From Flavobacteriales bacterium UBA5933 (lineage in GTDB: Bacteria > Bacteroidota > Bacteroidia > Flavobacteriales > Weeksellaceae), in assembly GCA_002430925.1 (NCBI GenBank), contig DJDD01000086.1, positions 1-33,757 on the forward strand: a stretch of DNA of 33,757 nt, in the 5' to 3' direction. The translations under genes and the position numbers were made by a program. This document shows positions 25,512 to 33,757 of the stretch, piece after piece. Every line of letters begins with the position of its first letter. The stretch's first letter is position 1. The notes beneath the pieces are model-generated. The model was not told the DNA's origin, did not search any database, and was given only the letters and a program-made list of their open reading frames with translations.

Positions 25512-25546
25512 GTTGTAAATAAAAATTTTGTTCTTATTTTGGATTG

Positions 25547-25576
25547 CAAATATATGAACTATTTTTAAATCTCAAA
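25547..25576 (-). promoter_or_regulatory. Promoter of tRNA-Arg
   Basis: On the minus strand a TTTG (25576-25573) is followed 18 nt later by TATATTTG (25554-25547), a near-consensus Bacteroidota promoter (TTTG, about 19 bp, TAnnTTTG). It lies about 36 nt before the tRNA 5' end on the chromosomal side, so integration left it untouched. Confidence 0.65.
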
Positions 25577-25592
25577 ATATTTTTAAAAAAAA

Positions 25593-26288
25593 TTACAAAT
25601 ATTTTTTTACTTCGTCTAAATGCTTAATTGTAGTAACACCTTCTTCTGAAAAATTATCATCTAAGCGATCAAAGAAAATAGAATACATTCCAAAATCTTT
25701 TGCTCCTAAAGCATCAGCTATCCAATCATCACCAATGTAAATTGATTCTTCAACTTTAGCATTTGCTCTTTCAACTGCTAAAGTATAAATACGAGGATCT
25801 GGTTTCAAAATTTTAATTTCATCTGCATAAGTCACAGTATCAAAATATCCATTAAGATCTGATGTTTCAATTTTTCTTTTAGAAACTTCTATAAATCCAT
25901 TGGTAATAATATGTAATTTATATTTTGGTTTTAGATAGTCTAATAACTCCATCGCTCCGTCTACAACCTCGTTATAATTTGTGATTGTATCCATATATTC
26001 ATCTTCAAAAATAGAAGCAAGTTCGTCATTATATATTCCTAAATTGTCAAAAGCTTCTTTAAAACGACGTGCTCTTAACTCTTCTTTTGTAATTTTTTTA
26101 TCACGAATCAATGCCCATAAACCTTCATTACTTTCATGATAAAAAGGATGAAATTGATCAAATGTAAAACCATATTTATTTTCTACATCGTATTTTATAT
26201 ATAATTTTTCTAAAGCTAATTTTGCATTTTTTCTAAAATCCCAAAGCGTGTTATCTAAATCGAAAAAAACGTGTTTTATTGTGTTCAT
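25593..26288 (-). CDS. HAD-superfamily hydrolase, YjjG-type nucleotidase
   Basis: A cytoplasmic phosphatase of the YjjG group, which in other bacteria dephosphorylates pyrimidine and non-canonical nucleotides. The ATG at 26288 is chosen because HAD motif I (FFDLDNTLWDF, nucleophile Asp10) follows at the usual distance and a -7 box lies just upstream; the longer frame adds 17 unrelated residues. The 231-residue protein then has the helical cap, motif II in IITNG, the motif III Lys in KPDPRIY, and motif IV IGDDWIAD. DNTLWD after the nucleophile and the length fit YjjG best; other HAD subfamily IA phosphatases are possible. Confidence 0.88.
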   Translation of the reverse strand: MNTIKHVFFDLDNTLWDFRKNAKLALEKLYIKYDVENKYGFTFDQFHPFYHESNEGLWALIRDKKITKEELRARRFKEAFDNLGIYNDELASIFEDEYMDTITNYNEVVDGAMELLDYLKPKYKLHIITNGFIEVSKRKIETSDLNGYFDTVTYADEIKILKPDPRIYTLAVERANAKVEESIYIGDDWIADALGAKDFGMYSIFFDRLDDNFSEEGVTTIKHLDEVKKYL

Positions 26289-26293
26289 AAATG

Positions 26294-26320
26294 CAAAGCT
26301 AAGGATTTTATGTAGATTTG
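26294..26320. promoter_or_regulatory. Back-to-back -7 boxes between the nucleotidase and the glycan operon
   Basis: TAGCTTTG on the minus strand (26301-26294) ends 5 nt before the nucleotidase start, and TAGATTTG on the plus strand (26313-26320) lies 19 nt before the flippase start at 26340. Both match TAnnTTTG in a 51-bp gap. Neither has a clear -33 TTTG. The nucleotidase mRNA would be nearly leaderless. Confidence 0.45.
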
Positions 26321-26339
26321 CTAAGCAAGAAATAGTCAA

Positions 26340-27596
26340 TTGAAAACAAGATTAGAAAAATTTAAAACAAAGAATGCAAAAGGAGTTTTATCCTTATTAG
26401 CTGGTAATACTGTCGCTCAAGTAATAATGGTTGGTGGTGGTTTGGCTTTAGCAAGACTATATGGCCCTGAATCATCGGGTACTTATAATGCTTTTCTTAG
26501 TTTTATTACTATTCTTTCTATTTTGACAACTTTTCGTTTAGAGAATATTTTTGTTATCTCTAAATCTTCTAAAGCCATTCGAAACCTATTTACTACATTA
26601 CTTTTAGTAAGTACAATCTCTACCGCTATATTTTTCTTAGGTTATGCAATCATTGGAAATATATTTACGCTAAAAACTTCTCTTTTCATTGTTTTTCTTA
26701 GTTGTATAGCTGGATTGTTTACTGCTTGGAATAATGTACAAACATCGTTATTTACAAAATATAAATTCTTTAAAAAAATATCACAAGGTTTAATCATCAA
26801 TGCTATATTTTCAGTTCTCTTTCAAGCTATATTTTATTATATGGGCTATAAAGAAACTGGACTTATTTATGGAACGATATTCGGAACTGTTTTATCATGT
26901 GTTTACTATTTTTCAATCACGAGAGGTCGATTTTCTTCTATTGATTTTGGACTTGCAAAAAGAACTATTTTAGAAAATAAAGAGATTATAAAATATACTT
27001 TACCTTCTGAATCTTTAAATGCCATTGCCAACAATTTAATGACCATAATGCTTGCTTTTTACTTCCTAAAAGAAGATGTTGGTTTTTACGGAAATGCAGC
27101 CAAAGTATTAGTTGTTCCATTAACATTGTTATCAAATTCAATGTCAAAGGTATTCTTTCAGAAATCTGCTGGAATGATAGACCATCGTGCACATCAATTG
27201 TATGATTTATCTAAAAAAGTTATATTATACAATGTTACTGCTATCGGTGTATTCTTATTATTAATGAATTTTATTGGAGTGTTTATTTTAGAATGGATAC
27301 TTGGTCCTGCATGGAAAGGATTGCATATTATGACATGGATTTTATCATTCTGGATATTATGTCGTTCTGCTTTAAATCCAATTCAACAAATTGTAGTCGT
27401 TATAAAGAAGAATCATTATGCATTTTATTTTAATATCTACTTGGTTCTAATTACTTTCTTAACTTGTTTAATTGGAGGATTAAATAAAAATTTACTTTTA
27501 ACGTTATCTCTTTATTCTTTCTTTGCTGGGGTTGGTTATTTAATACAGCTTTATTTTGTAATGAAAGAACTGAAACGATATAAAAATAAAACTTAA
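26340..27596 (+). CDS. Oligosaccharide flippase (Wzx-like, MATE/MOP superfamily), flippase 1
   Basis: An inner-membrane protein of 418 residues with about 12 predicted helices, of the type that flips lipid-linked glycans to the periplasmic face. It begins with the family's first helix, GVLSLLAGNTVAQVIMVGGG, then ALARLYGPESSGTYNAFLSF. The start codon is TTG at 26340; the next in-frame ATG (residue 30) would remove half of helix 1, so TTG is preferred. Its stop is followed after one base by the amidotransferase gene, so it heads a tightly coupled operon. A second flippase lies in the same operon. Confidence 0.85.
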   Translation: MKTRLEKFKTKNAKGVLSLLAGNTVAQVIMVGGGLALARLYGPESSGTYNAFLSFITILSILTTFRLENIFVISKSSKAIRNLFTTLLLVSTISTAIFFLGYAIIGNIFTLKTSLFIVFLSCIAGLFTAWNNVQTSLFTKYKFFKKISQGLIINAIFSVLFQAIFYYMGYKETGLIYGTIFGTVLSCVYYFSITRGRFSSIDFGLAKRTILENKEIIKYTLPSESLNAIANNLMTIMLAFYFLKEDVGFYGNAAKVLVVPLTLLSNSMSKVFFQKSAGMIDHRAHQLYDLSKKVILYNVTAIGVFLLLMNFIGVFILEWILGPAWKGLHIMTWILSFWILCRSALNPIQQIVVVIKKNHYAFYFNIYLVLITFLTCLIGGLNKNLLLTLSLYSFFAGVGYLIQLYFVMKELKRYKNKT

Positions 27597-27597
27597 A

Positions 27598-29463
27598 ATG
27601 TGTGGAATTTCTGGAATATTCTCTAAAAATAAATTGACTGATACTTCAATCATAGAATCTTTACAGTCAATAAAACATAGAGGTCCTAATAATACAATAC
27701 ACACCAGCTACTTTAATGAAGAGCTTCATTTTTTTTCAAGCAAACTTTCTGACAAGGAAACTCAATCAAATCTTATCAATTCAAAAAGTATAATTTCCAA
27801 TAATTGGATTGGTTTTAACCGTTTATCTATTTTGGATTTATCAAATAATGGGATGCAACCATTTTATGATAAAAAAACAAATACTTCATTTTTATTAAAT
27901 GGAGAAATATATAATTTTAAAGAATTAAAAGAAAAATATCTAAAAAATATTCAATTCAATTCTGATTCTGATACAGAAGTAATTTTTAATTTATATTTAA
28001 AATTAGGAGATGATTTTATACAGCATTTAAGAGGCATGTTTATTATTGTTGTTATAGACTACACCAAACATAAAATAAAAATTTGGCGAGATCGATTCGG
28101 AATAAAACCTCTTTACTATTTTTTAGATAAAGAAAATTTTATTTTCTCATCAGAGATAAAAGGAATTTTTGCGACAGAATTAGTCAACAAAAAAATAAAT
28201 TATAAGCATTTAGCTTACAGCATGTATTTGAATACAAGTTTTTCTCCCTATACAATATATGATCATATTAATTCTTTAGAACCAGCAACAAAAATAACAA
28301 TAGATTTTTCTACGTTTAAAATTGAAAAAGAAATTTATTGGCAATTAGAATATAATGAAGATTCTAAAAAAATATCAAAAGATGAGTTTTTAAATGATAT
28401 AAAAGAAATTACAAAACTAGCTTCAGTTTCTGATGTAAAGCAAGCTATAATGTTAAGTGGAGGTTTAGATTCTGGTTTACTTGCCTATCAATTTCATCAA
28501 AATAATATAGATATTGATGCTATTACAATATTTAATTCTGAAGTTAATGAGCAAAATGAATTAGAATTCGCAAGAATTAATGCTAAAAATGCTAATATTA
28601 AAATAATTGAGTATGAAATTAATAATGAAGTTAACATTCAAACTATAAAAAAATATTGTCTTGCAGAAGATGAACCAAATGTTTCTCCTGAACCTGCGTA
28701 TTTTTTAGCAAAAAAAGCTCATGATAATGAATATGTTATTCTACAAAATGCTCTCGGCTTAGATGAACTATTTTATGGATATAATTACTATAATCAAGCA
28801 AAAAAATTAAATATTTTAAAACCATTTTTATTTAAAAATTTTAAATATTTATTAAAAGGAAGTAAAAGATATAAATATGAAGAAATAACTAATTATGGCT
28901 TAGAAACATTACCATTCATAAGTAGAACTATTTCTTCTTGGGAAGAAATTAAAAAACTTTTTTATCAATTTGATAGTAAAGAATGGGAACATCCTATTTC
29001 TATGATTATGAAACAAATAAAAATAAATAATTCTAAGTTTAATTCATTCCCTTTACTTAAAAAGATTTCTTATTTAGATTTTTATTATTATATAAGTTCT
29101 CATCATTCAAATCGTTCAGATATTTCTGCTATGCATTTTGAAATTGAAATGAGATTTCCCTATTTAGATCATTTATTTGTTCAGAAATATTTCAATAATA
29201 ATAGATTAGATAATCAATTAACAAAAAATAATAATAAACCTTTTTTAAGAGAAAATGTAAAAAATATTTTACCAGTAAAAATTTTAAAAATGTCCAAAAA
29301 AGGCTTTTCAATGCCTACAGAAAAATGGTTAAAAAACATAGATTTAGAAAAAGATTTTCCAGAAATCAAAGAATATTTTGGAAATGATTATCAACATTGG
29401 GCAAATACACCCGAAAGAAAATGGAATTTATTATCAAGTGTTTTACTTATAAATAGACTGTAA
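27598..29463 (+). CDS. Asparagine-synthase-like glutamine amidotransferase
   Basis: A 621-residue two-domain enzyme. The N-terminal class II glutaminase domain has the catalytic Cys2 (MCGISGIF), RHGP-type KHRGPNN, NGEIYNF and RDRFGIKPLYY. The C-terminal synthetase domain has the PP-loop SGGLDS (287-292). Free-standing AsnB makes asparagine, but AsnB-like proteins in glycan clusters amidate sugar acids or related groups, and the position between a flippase and a glycosyltransferase favours that role. The linker and C-terminus are long compared with housekeeping AsnB. Its TAA stop shares one base with the ATG of the next gene. Confidence 0.9.
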   Translation: MCGISGIFSKNKLTDTSIIESLQSIKHRGPNNTIHTSYFNEELHFFSSKLSDKETQSNLINSKSIISNNWIGFNRLSILDLSNNGMQPFYDKKTNTSFLLNGEIYNFKELKEKYLKNIQFNSDSDTEVIFNLYLKLGDDFIQHLRGMFIIVVIDYTKHKIKIWRDRFGIKPLYYFLDKENFIFSSEIKGIFATELVNKKINYKHLAYSMYLNTSFSPYTIYDHINSLEPATKITIDFSTFKIEKEIYWQLEYNEDSKKISKDEFLNDIKEITKLASVSDVKQAIMLSGGLDSGLLAYQFHQNNIDIDAITIFNSEVNEQNELEFARINAKNANIKIIEYEINNEVNIQTIKKYCLAEDEPNVSPEPAYFLAKKAHDNEYVILQNALGLDELFYGYNYYNQAKKLNILKPFLFKNFKYLLKGSKRYKYEEITNYGLETLPFISRTISSWEEIKKLFYQFDSKEWEHPISMIMKQIKINNSKFNSFPLLKKISYLDFYYYISSHHSNRSDISAMHFEIEMRFPYLDHLFVQKYFNNNRLDNQLTKNNNKPFLRENVKNILPVKILKMSKKGFSMPTEKWLKNIDLEKDFPEIKEYFGNDYQHWANTPERKWNLLSSVLLINRL

Positions 29464-30668
29464 TGGAAAATAAAATAAAAGTTTGTCTAATTGCAGATCA
29501 ACATTCTCTTTATGATGACCGAATTTATTGGAAAGAAGCTATGTCTTTAATAAAAAAAGGATATGAAGTTTATTATATATGCATAGGGAATGATGAAGGG
29601 AATGAAAAAACAAAAGAAGAAATCTATTATCATCTAATAAAAAGGAAAAAATATTTACCAACAACAATTTTTAATTATTTATTCAAAAAAATCCCATTTA
29701 TAAAAACTGAATATCATAATGCATTAGATATTTGTAAAAAAATAAATCCTAGTATTATTCATATTCATGATTTCAAAGTGAATAAAATAATTAAAGATTT
29801 AAAAAAAATAAATATTCAATGTAAATTTATTTATGACGTACACGAACCTTTAGATAAAAATCTAAAAGATTGTCGTTTTAAGAAGTCCAAAATACCAAAA
29901 TTTATTACAAACTACTATGCAGATTATATTCAACGATGGGAATATAAAAAAGCATCTTTACATAATTATATTTTAACAACTGATGATGGCCTATACGAAA
30001 GATTTTCTTCAAATGTACCTGATGTAGATATTGACATAATTTATAATTTCACAAATCTAAATAAAGAACGTAAAATTCTACCTTATGAAGATAAAATTTT
30101 TGATGCAGCATATATTGGTGGCTTAACTAAAATAAGAGGTACACTAACAGCTGTAAAAGCTACAAAATATATTGTAAAAAAAATCCCAAGCTATAAATTA
30201 CTTTTATTAGGTGAAATTTTCGATAAAGATTTAAAAAATGAAATTACATCTTTTATTAAAACTAACAATTTAGAAAATAATATCATTCTAAAGAATTTTA
30301 TCCCGTATAAAGAAATCTCAAATTATTATAATCAGATAAAAATTGGATTAAATCCATTATTTAATGTAAAAGCTCACGAAGAGATAATTCAAATTAAATT
30401 ATTTGAATATATGAATTTCGGTTTACCTATTATCACAAGTAACTTTGGATATATGAAACAATATGTCGAAGAAAACAATGTAGGTATTTGCATAGAACCA
30501 AATGATGAAAAATTATTAGCAGAAACTATTATTTATCTATTAAAAAATCGTGAACTATTTGATTTTTATGCTGAAAATGGAATAAAAGCTGTTGATGAAC
30601 GTTATAATTGGAAAATAATGGAAAATAAATTATTCTCTATTTATGAAAAATTATTAAATGAAAAATAA
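29463..30668 (+). CDS. Glycosyltransferase, GT-B fold (GT4-like)
   Basis: Transfers a sugar from an activated donor during surface-glycan assembly in the cytoplasm. The 401-residue protein has the two Rossmann-like halves: an N-terminal part with KVCLIADQHSLYDDRIYWK and IIHIHDFK, and a C-terminal part with AAYIGGLTKIRGTLTAVKA, YKLLLLGE and the donor-binding FEYMNFGLPIITSNFG, where the Glu corresponds to the EX7E motif. No membrane helix is evident. Donor and acceptor are unknown. It overlaps the genes on both sides. Confidence 0.87.
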   Translation: MENKIKVCLIADQHSLYDDRIYWKEAMSLIKKGYEVYYICIGNDEGNEKTKEEIYYHLIKRKKYLPTTIFNYLFKKIPFIKTEYHNALDICKKINPSIIHIHDFKVNKIIKDLKKINIQCKFIYDVHEPLDKNLKDCRFKKSKIPKFITNYYADYIQRWEYKKASLHNYILTTDDGLYERFSSNVPDVDIDIIYNFTNLNKERKILPYEDKIFDAAYIGGLTKIRGTLTAVKATKYIVKKIPSYKLLLLGEIFDKDLKNEITSFIKTNNLENNIILKNFIPYKEISNYYNQIKIGLNPLFNVKAHEEIIQIKLFEYMNFGLPIITSNFGYMKQYVEENNVGICIEPNDEKLLAETIIYLLKNRELFDFYAENGIKAVDERYNWKIMENKLFSIYEKLLNEK

Positions 30669-31128
30669 ACCTCCATATCAATATACAAAATACCTTATTC
30701 TAGTTTTTATATTTTTTATTATTGCTTCCTATATCAAAGATAAAAAATTTCATTCTTATGAAATTTATCCATTTTTTTGGTGGCAATTATTTACAAATCC
30801 TGCGAAAGGATCTACACCATTTACTATGTTAAGGTTGTATGAAGTTACAAAAAATAATGATACCATTCGTTTATCTAATGATAATAAAGGTATTGATGAT
30901 ACAGCATACAATTCTTTACTAAGCGAAGCTTATACTAAAATAGAAAAAAAACTACCTAAAGAAAATATAAATAATTTTATATATAATATAGGAATAGAAA
31001 AATCTCAAAGTAATATGATTTCTGAAAAATTTATTTTGATGAAAGAAATATATAATAACCCTATAAACATAACTTCTGAAAATCATGAATTTAAAACAGA
31101 AATTTTATTTATTAGTACATCCAAATAA
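30658..31128 (+). CDS. One-helix membrane protein of unknown function in the glycan operon
   Basis: A 156-residue protein with one transmembrane segment (about 12-29) and a soluble, probably periplasmic remainder that starts with YEIYPFFWWQLFTNPAKG and TMLRLYEV. I recognise no family. It overlaps the glycosyltransferase by 11 nt and the next gene by 44 nt, so the three are translationally coupled. The long overlap with the HTTM-like gene suggests that the two proteins act together. Confidence 0.65.
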   Translation: MKNKPPYQYTKYLILVFIFFIIASYIKDKKFHSYEIYPFFWWQLFTNPAKGSTPFTMLRLYEVTKNNDTIRLSNDNKGIDDTAYNSLLSEAYTKIEKKLPKENINNFIYNIGIEKSQSNMISEKFILMKEIYNNPINITSENHEFKTEILFISTSK

Positions 31129-31984
31129 TAATATAGAAGATGATAAATATCTTATAGATTATATAATTTCAGATAAGGTTTTTAAAATTTTTACAATTTT
31201 ATGGATTTTACATATTGTTTTTTTATACAACCAGCGATTATCATTCTCCGAAAAAGATATTTTTATCCCTCTATTAGATTTTCAAAAAATATTTTTACCT
31301 ACTTACCCATCATTTTTATACTTCTATTCTATAACTATTATTGGGATAACTTCAGCTATTTGGTCTATACAAAAAAGTACTATATTACCTAGAATTATAT
31401 TATTATTTTGTGTTTTATGGCTTAATGCTTTTAAATGGTCATTTGGATCAATCTCTCATTCTGGTCATTTACTAATTCTTACTCATTTTTTTTCTTTATT
31501 TTTAGTATTTAAATCTAATTATAATATTAGATCTTTTGTTTGTCAAATAAAATATTTTCAATTCGGTATTTTACTAACATATACAATTGCTGGTCTATGG
31601 AAATTATTATTTTTAATAAAAGATAGTTTTTTCCCTAAGAAGCAATATACTACTTGGTTAGATCCTGAAGCTGTAAAAACAAATGCTATTATAAATTTAT
31701 TAGATAAAGATTACATTGCTAATGGATGGATGGAAAAAATGTACAATATACCTATCATATGGCAAATTGCAGTTCTTGGTGTATTTTTTATTCAGTTAAT
31801 ATCTATTATTGGTGTAATAAACAAAAAGTGTTCTTATTTTATTGCTTTAGGATTAATTTCTTTTCATCTCTATAATCAATATTTTACATTAACATATTTT
31901 TATCCAGCTATATTTACATTATTGATAATATTTTTTCCTTATCATTTATTTATTAAAAATGACTTCATTAAAAATTTCAAATAA
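31085..31984 (+). CDS. Multi-pass membrane protein, HTTM-like
   Basis: A 299-residue protein with about seven hydrophobic segments. Features reminiscent of the HTTM family (the membrane part shared with vitamin K-dependent gamma-carboxylases) are a conserved SISHSGHLLIL around 121-131, YTIAGLWKL around 168-176, and FHLYNQYFTLTYFYP near the C-terminus. The assignment is from remembered pattern and is tentative. No in-frame ATG follows within the first helix, so the start inside the previous gene stands. In a glycan operon it could modify lipid-linked intermediates, but no activity is shown. Confidence 0.55.
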   Translation: MNLKQKFYLLVHPNNNIEDDKYLIDYIISDKVFKIFTILWILHIVFLYNQRLSFSEKDIFIPLLDFQKIFLPTYPSFLYFYSITIIGITSAIWSIQKSTILPRIILLFCVLWLNAFKWSFGSISHSGHLLILTHFFSLFLVFKSNYNIRSFVCQIKYFQFGILLTYTIAGLWKLLFLIKDSFFPKKQYTTWLDPEAVKTNAIINLLDKDYIANGWMEKMYNIPIIWQIAVLGVFFIQLISIIGVINKKCSYFIALGLISFHLYNQYFTLTYFYPAIFTLLIIFFPYHLFIKNDFIKNFK

Positions 31985-33407
31985 AAATTTTTATAATGAT
32001 ATTATTTGGTACCTATTAGGAACAATTATACCTATGGGAATTAACGTTATAAAAACTCCGATATTCACGAGACATTATTCTACCGAAGATTATGGTTATT
32101 TGGGTTTAGTAATGACAATTTTCATCTATTTCTCTACCGCTTCTTATTCTTGGATAGTAAGTTGTATTTGGAGATTTTTTCATCAATTCAAAAATGAAAA
32201 AAAATTGAATGTATTTTATTCTAATATTGTTTTTTTATTTTTACTATCAACAATTTTAATGCTAATATGCTCTGCTTTTTTCATTGCATTTTATCATTCA
32301 CCATTGTTAGTTTTAAAGCTTATTATTCTATGCTTTTTCCATTTTACATTCAAAGAATTATTAGGCTTATATTTTGTTATTTTAAGAATTAAAGGAGAAG
32401 CTAAAATTTCTAATTTATTACTGATAAGCCAAACAATCCTTAGTTTTATAACATTAATAATTTTAGCATTTAATTACAATTTTGATATTTCTTCTTTAAT
32501 CTTAAGTTCTATAATTATTGATTTCACATTTTTAATTGCAATCATAATTTATAACATTAAAACTTTAAAAATAAAACAATTAGATATTAGTTTAATTAAT
32601 AAGAATTACTTGAAATTATTTTTCAATTTTGGGCGTTTTATTATTTTTTCTAATCTTTTTATTCTATTAATTGTTTCTAGTGATCGATACATTTTAGCAC
32701 TCTATGATACAATTGAAAATGTTGGTATATACACAAAAGTCTATGATATTGCCCAAGTAACTATAACAGCATTAGTTTTTGTATTTTTTAGTACTATAAA
32801 TCCAAAAATGAATAATGAATTAGCCAATAATTTTGAAAAATCTAACACTTTACTTAGTAAATATATTTTTTCGTACATAATTATTATTTTGCCTATAACT
32901 TTTATTTCCTCTATATTTTCTAAAGAATTATCTGAATTTTTATTAGGGAGAGATTTCCAAAAAGGTTACATAATTATGCCATATGTATTTTTTAGTGCTT
33001 TTATTTATGGTTTAATCACTTTCAATATGAATAAATTAAAATTTGCAAATCAGTTAAAAAAAATAATTGTAATACTATTTATATGTTTAGCCATCAATAT
33101 TTTATTCAACCTTATATTTATTCCTTATTATGGTTACATTGCTGCAGCATTTTCTACATTAATTACCTATTCTGTTATGTTAGTTTTATTTTTTAGTGTA
33201 GATTCTTTAAGTTTCTTTAAAGAAAAAAAGTATATCATTTCAATATCAAAACAAATTATTATTCTTACTTCATTTCTTATTATTGATCATTATTTAAAAA
33301 CAACTATTGATTATTCAATAAAAACTATAATTATAGAAATTACTGCCTTTAGCATTCCTTTTATATATATTTTTAGAAAAGAATATAAAATTTTAAAAGA
33401 TTTATAA
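31959..33407 (+). CDS. Polysaccharide flippase (Wzx-like), flippase 2
   Basis: A 482-residue, 12-14-helix membrane protein of the MOP superfamily. The start (YLLGTIIPMGINVIKTPIFT, then RHYSTEDYGYLGLVMTIF) is the typical Wzx first hairpin, and LIVSSDRYILALYDTIENVG in the middle is the matching motif of the second half. It overlaps the HTTM-like gene by 26 nt and is the last plus-strand gene in view. It is clearly different from flippase 1 in sequence and length. Confidence 0.88.
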   Translation: MTSLKISNKNFYNDIIWYLLGTIIPMGINVIKTPIFTRHYSTEDYGYLGLVMTIFIYFSTASYSWIVSCIWRFFHQFKNEKKLNVFYSNIVFLFLLSTILMLICSAFFIAFYHSPLLVLKLIILCFFHFTFKELLGLYFVILRIKGEAKISNLLLISQTILSFITLIILAFNYNFDISSLILSSIIIDFTFLIAIIIYNIKTLKIKQLDISLINKNYLKLFFNFGRFIIFSNLFILLIVSSDRYILALYDTIENVGIYTKVYDIAQVTITALVFVFFSTINPKMNNELANNFEKSNTLLSKYIFSYIIIILPITFISSIFSKELSEFLLGRDFQKGYIIMPYVFFSAFIYGLITFNMNKLKFANQLKKIIVILFICLAINILFNLIFIPYYGYIAAAFSTLITYSVMLVLFFSVDSLSFFKEKKYIISISKQIIILTSFLIIDHYLKTTIDYSIKTIIIEITAFSIPFIYIFRKEYKILKDL

Positions 33408-33465
33408 CAATGGGATTTTGCTCTGCAATTACATTCTATAATTATTTAAAAAAAATATAAATCTC

Positions 33466-33633
33466 TTATTTATTCCTATTCTTAAAACTAATTATATCAC
33501 TAAAATATAAACTTGTAAGTATTATAGCTAGAGCTATATAATCTATGACTTCTGTATTTTGATTAGGAAAAAAACTTTTATTAAAGAATATTATTGCTAA
33601 TCCAAGCCAAAAACTTTTTTTTAATAATTTCAT
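33466..33633 (-). CDS. Small membrane protein, unknown
   Basis: A 55-residue product from the ATG at 33633 (an upstream GTG at 33654 would add 7). MKLLKKSFWLGLAIIFF is one hydrophobic segment and DYIALAIILTSLYFS a second, with a basic tail (KNRNK). It converges with the glycan operon. It is too short to assign and could be a chance frame, but the hydrophobic pattern with basic ends looks protein-like. Confidence 0.4.
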   Translation of the reverse strand: MKLLKKSFWLGLAIIFFNKSFFPNQNTEVIDYIALAIILTSLYFSDIISFKNRNK

Positions 33634-33757
33634 AAGTTTAATAGTATTTATCACACATCTTCAAACTATTTAAATAACTGAAAATGAATTTATATTTTTA
33701 AATTTAATCATATTTTTTGAAAAAAAACCAATTCAAAATAATTTTTATAGCTACAAT

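Noticed and set aside
31201..31392. Plus-strand frame of 63 codons inside the HTTM-like gene
   Set aside because: Out-of-frame shadow of a membrane gene with a continuous, better supported reading frame.

Overview
This looks like a chromosomal window from a member of the Flavobacteriia (Bacteroidota). The DNA is very AT-rich. It carries a SusC/SusD pair, several Bacteroidota-type outer-membrane proteins and lipoproteins, and several upstream regions with the Bacteroidota -7 promoter element TAnnTTTG. A Flavobacteriaceae or Weeksellaceae genome fits best, but I cannot name the genus.

Layout. 1-4888: a susC-susD nutrient-uptake operon with a strong terminator. 4976-6328: tyrS and its terminator. 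6337-6421: a structured, GC-richer intergenic repeat-like segment. 6483-9351 (minus): an SGNH/GDSL lipoprotein hydrolase behind a FadL-type outer-membrane transporter, apparently one operon. 9434-10654 (minus): a HI0933/YhiN-type flavoprotein with a GTG start and an almost leaderless promoter. 10739-16890: a divergent module of a TonB-dependent receptor, a lipoprotein with two tandem DUF5689 domains, and a secreted endonuclease/exonuclease/phosphatase (EEP) enzyme. I infer it scavenges extracellular nucleic acid or phosphodiesters. trpA (16892-17659) is coupled to the nuclease gene and has no trp neighbour in view. A four-helix membrane protein follows at 17822-18250.

18284-25450 is the most interesting part: an integrated element of about 7.15 kb in the 3' end of a tRNA-Arg(ACG) gene (25438-25511, minus). 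A 16-bp direct repeat marks both ends. Inside are a Dam-type methylase and a PD-(D/E)XK restriction endonuclease; a 330-bp intergenic region full of hairpins and short repeats; a minus-strand cluster of tyrosine integrase, excisionase-like HTH protein and a filamentous-phage G2P-like replication protein; an unrecognised membrane and secreted protein pair; and a small XRE regulator. Matching 22-bp repeats lie near both ends. The hairpin left of the far att copy reads as the original tRNA terminator, and the element carries a replacement terminator beside the tRNA, so integration appears to restore both the tRNA end and its terminator. No conjugation, mobilisation or virion genes are visible, so transfer probably depends on a helper.

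25593-33407: a YjjG-like HAD nucleotidase (minus) diverges from a tightly overlapping surface-glycan operon. The operon holds flippase 1, an asparagine-synthase-like amidotransferase, a GT4-like glycosyltransferase, an unrecognised one-helix protein, an HTTM-like multi-pass protein and flippase 2. The window ends with a small minus-strand membrane protein (33466-33633) and AT-rich DNA.
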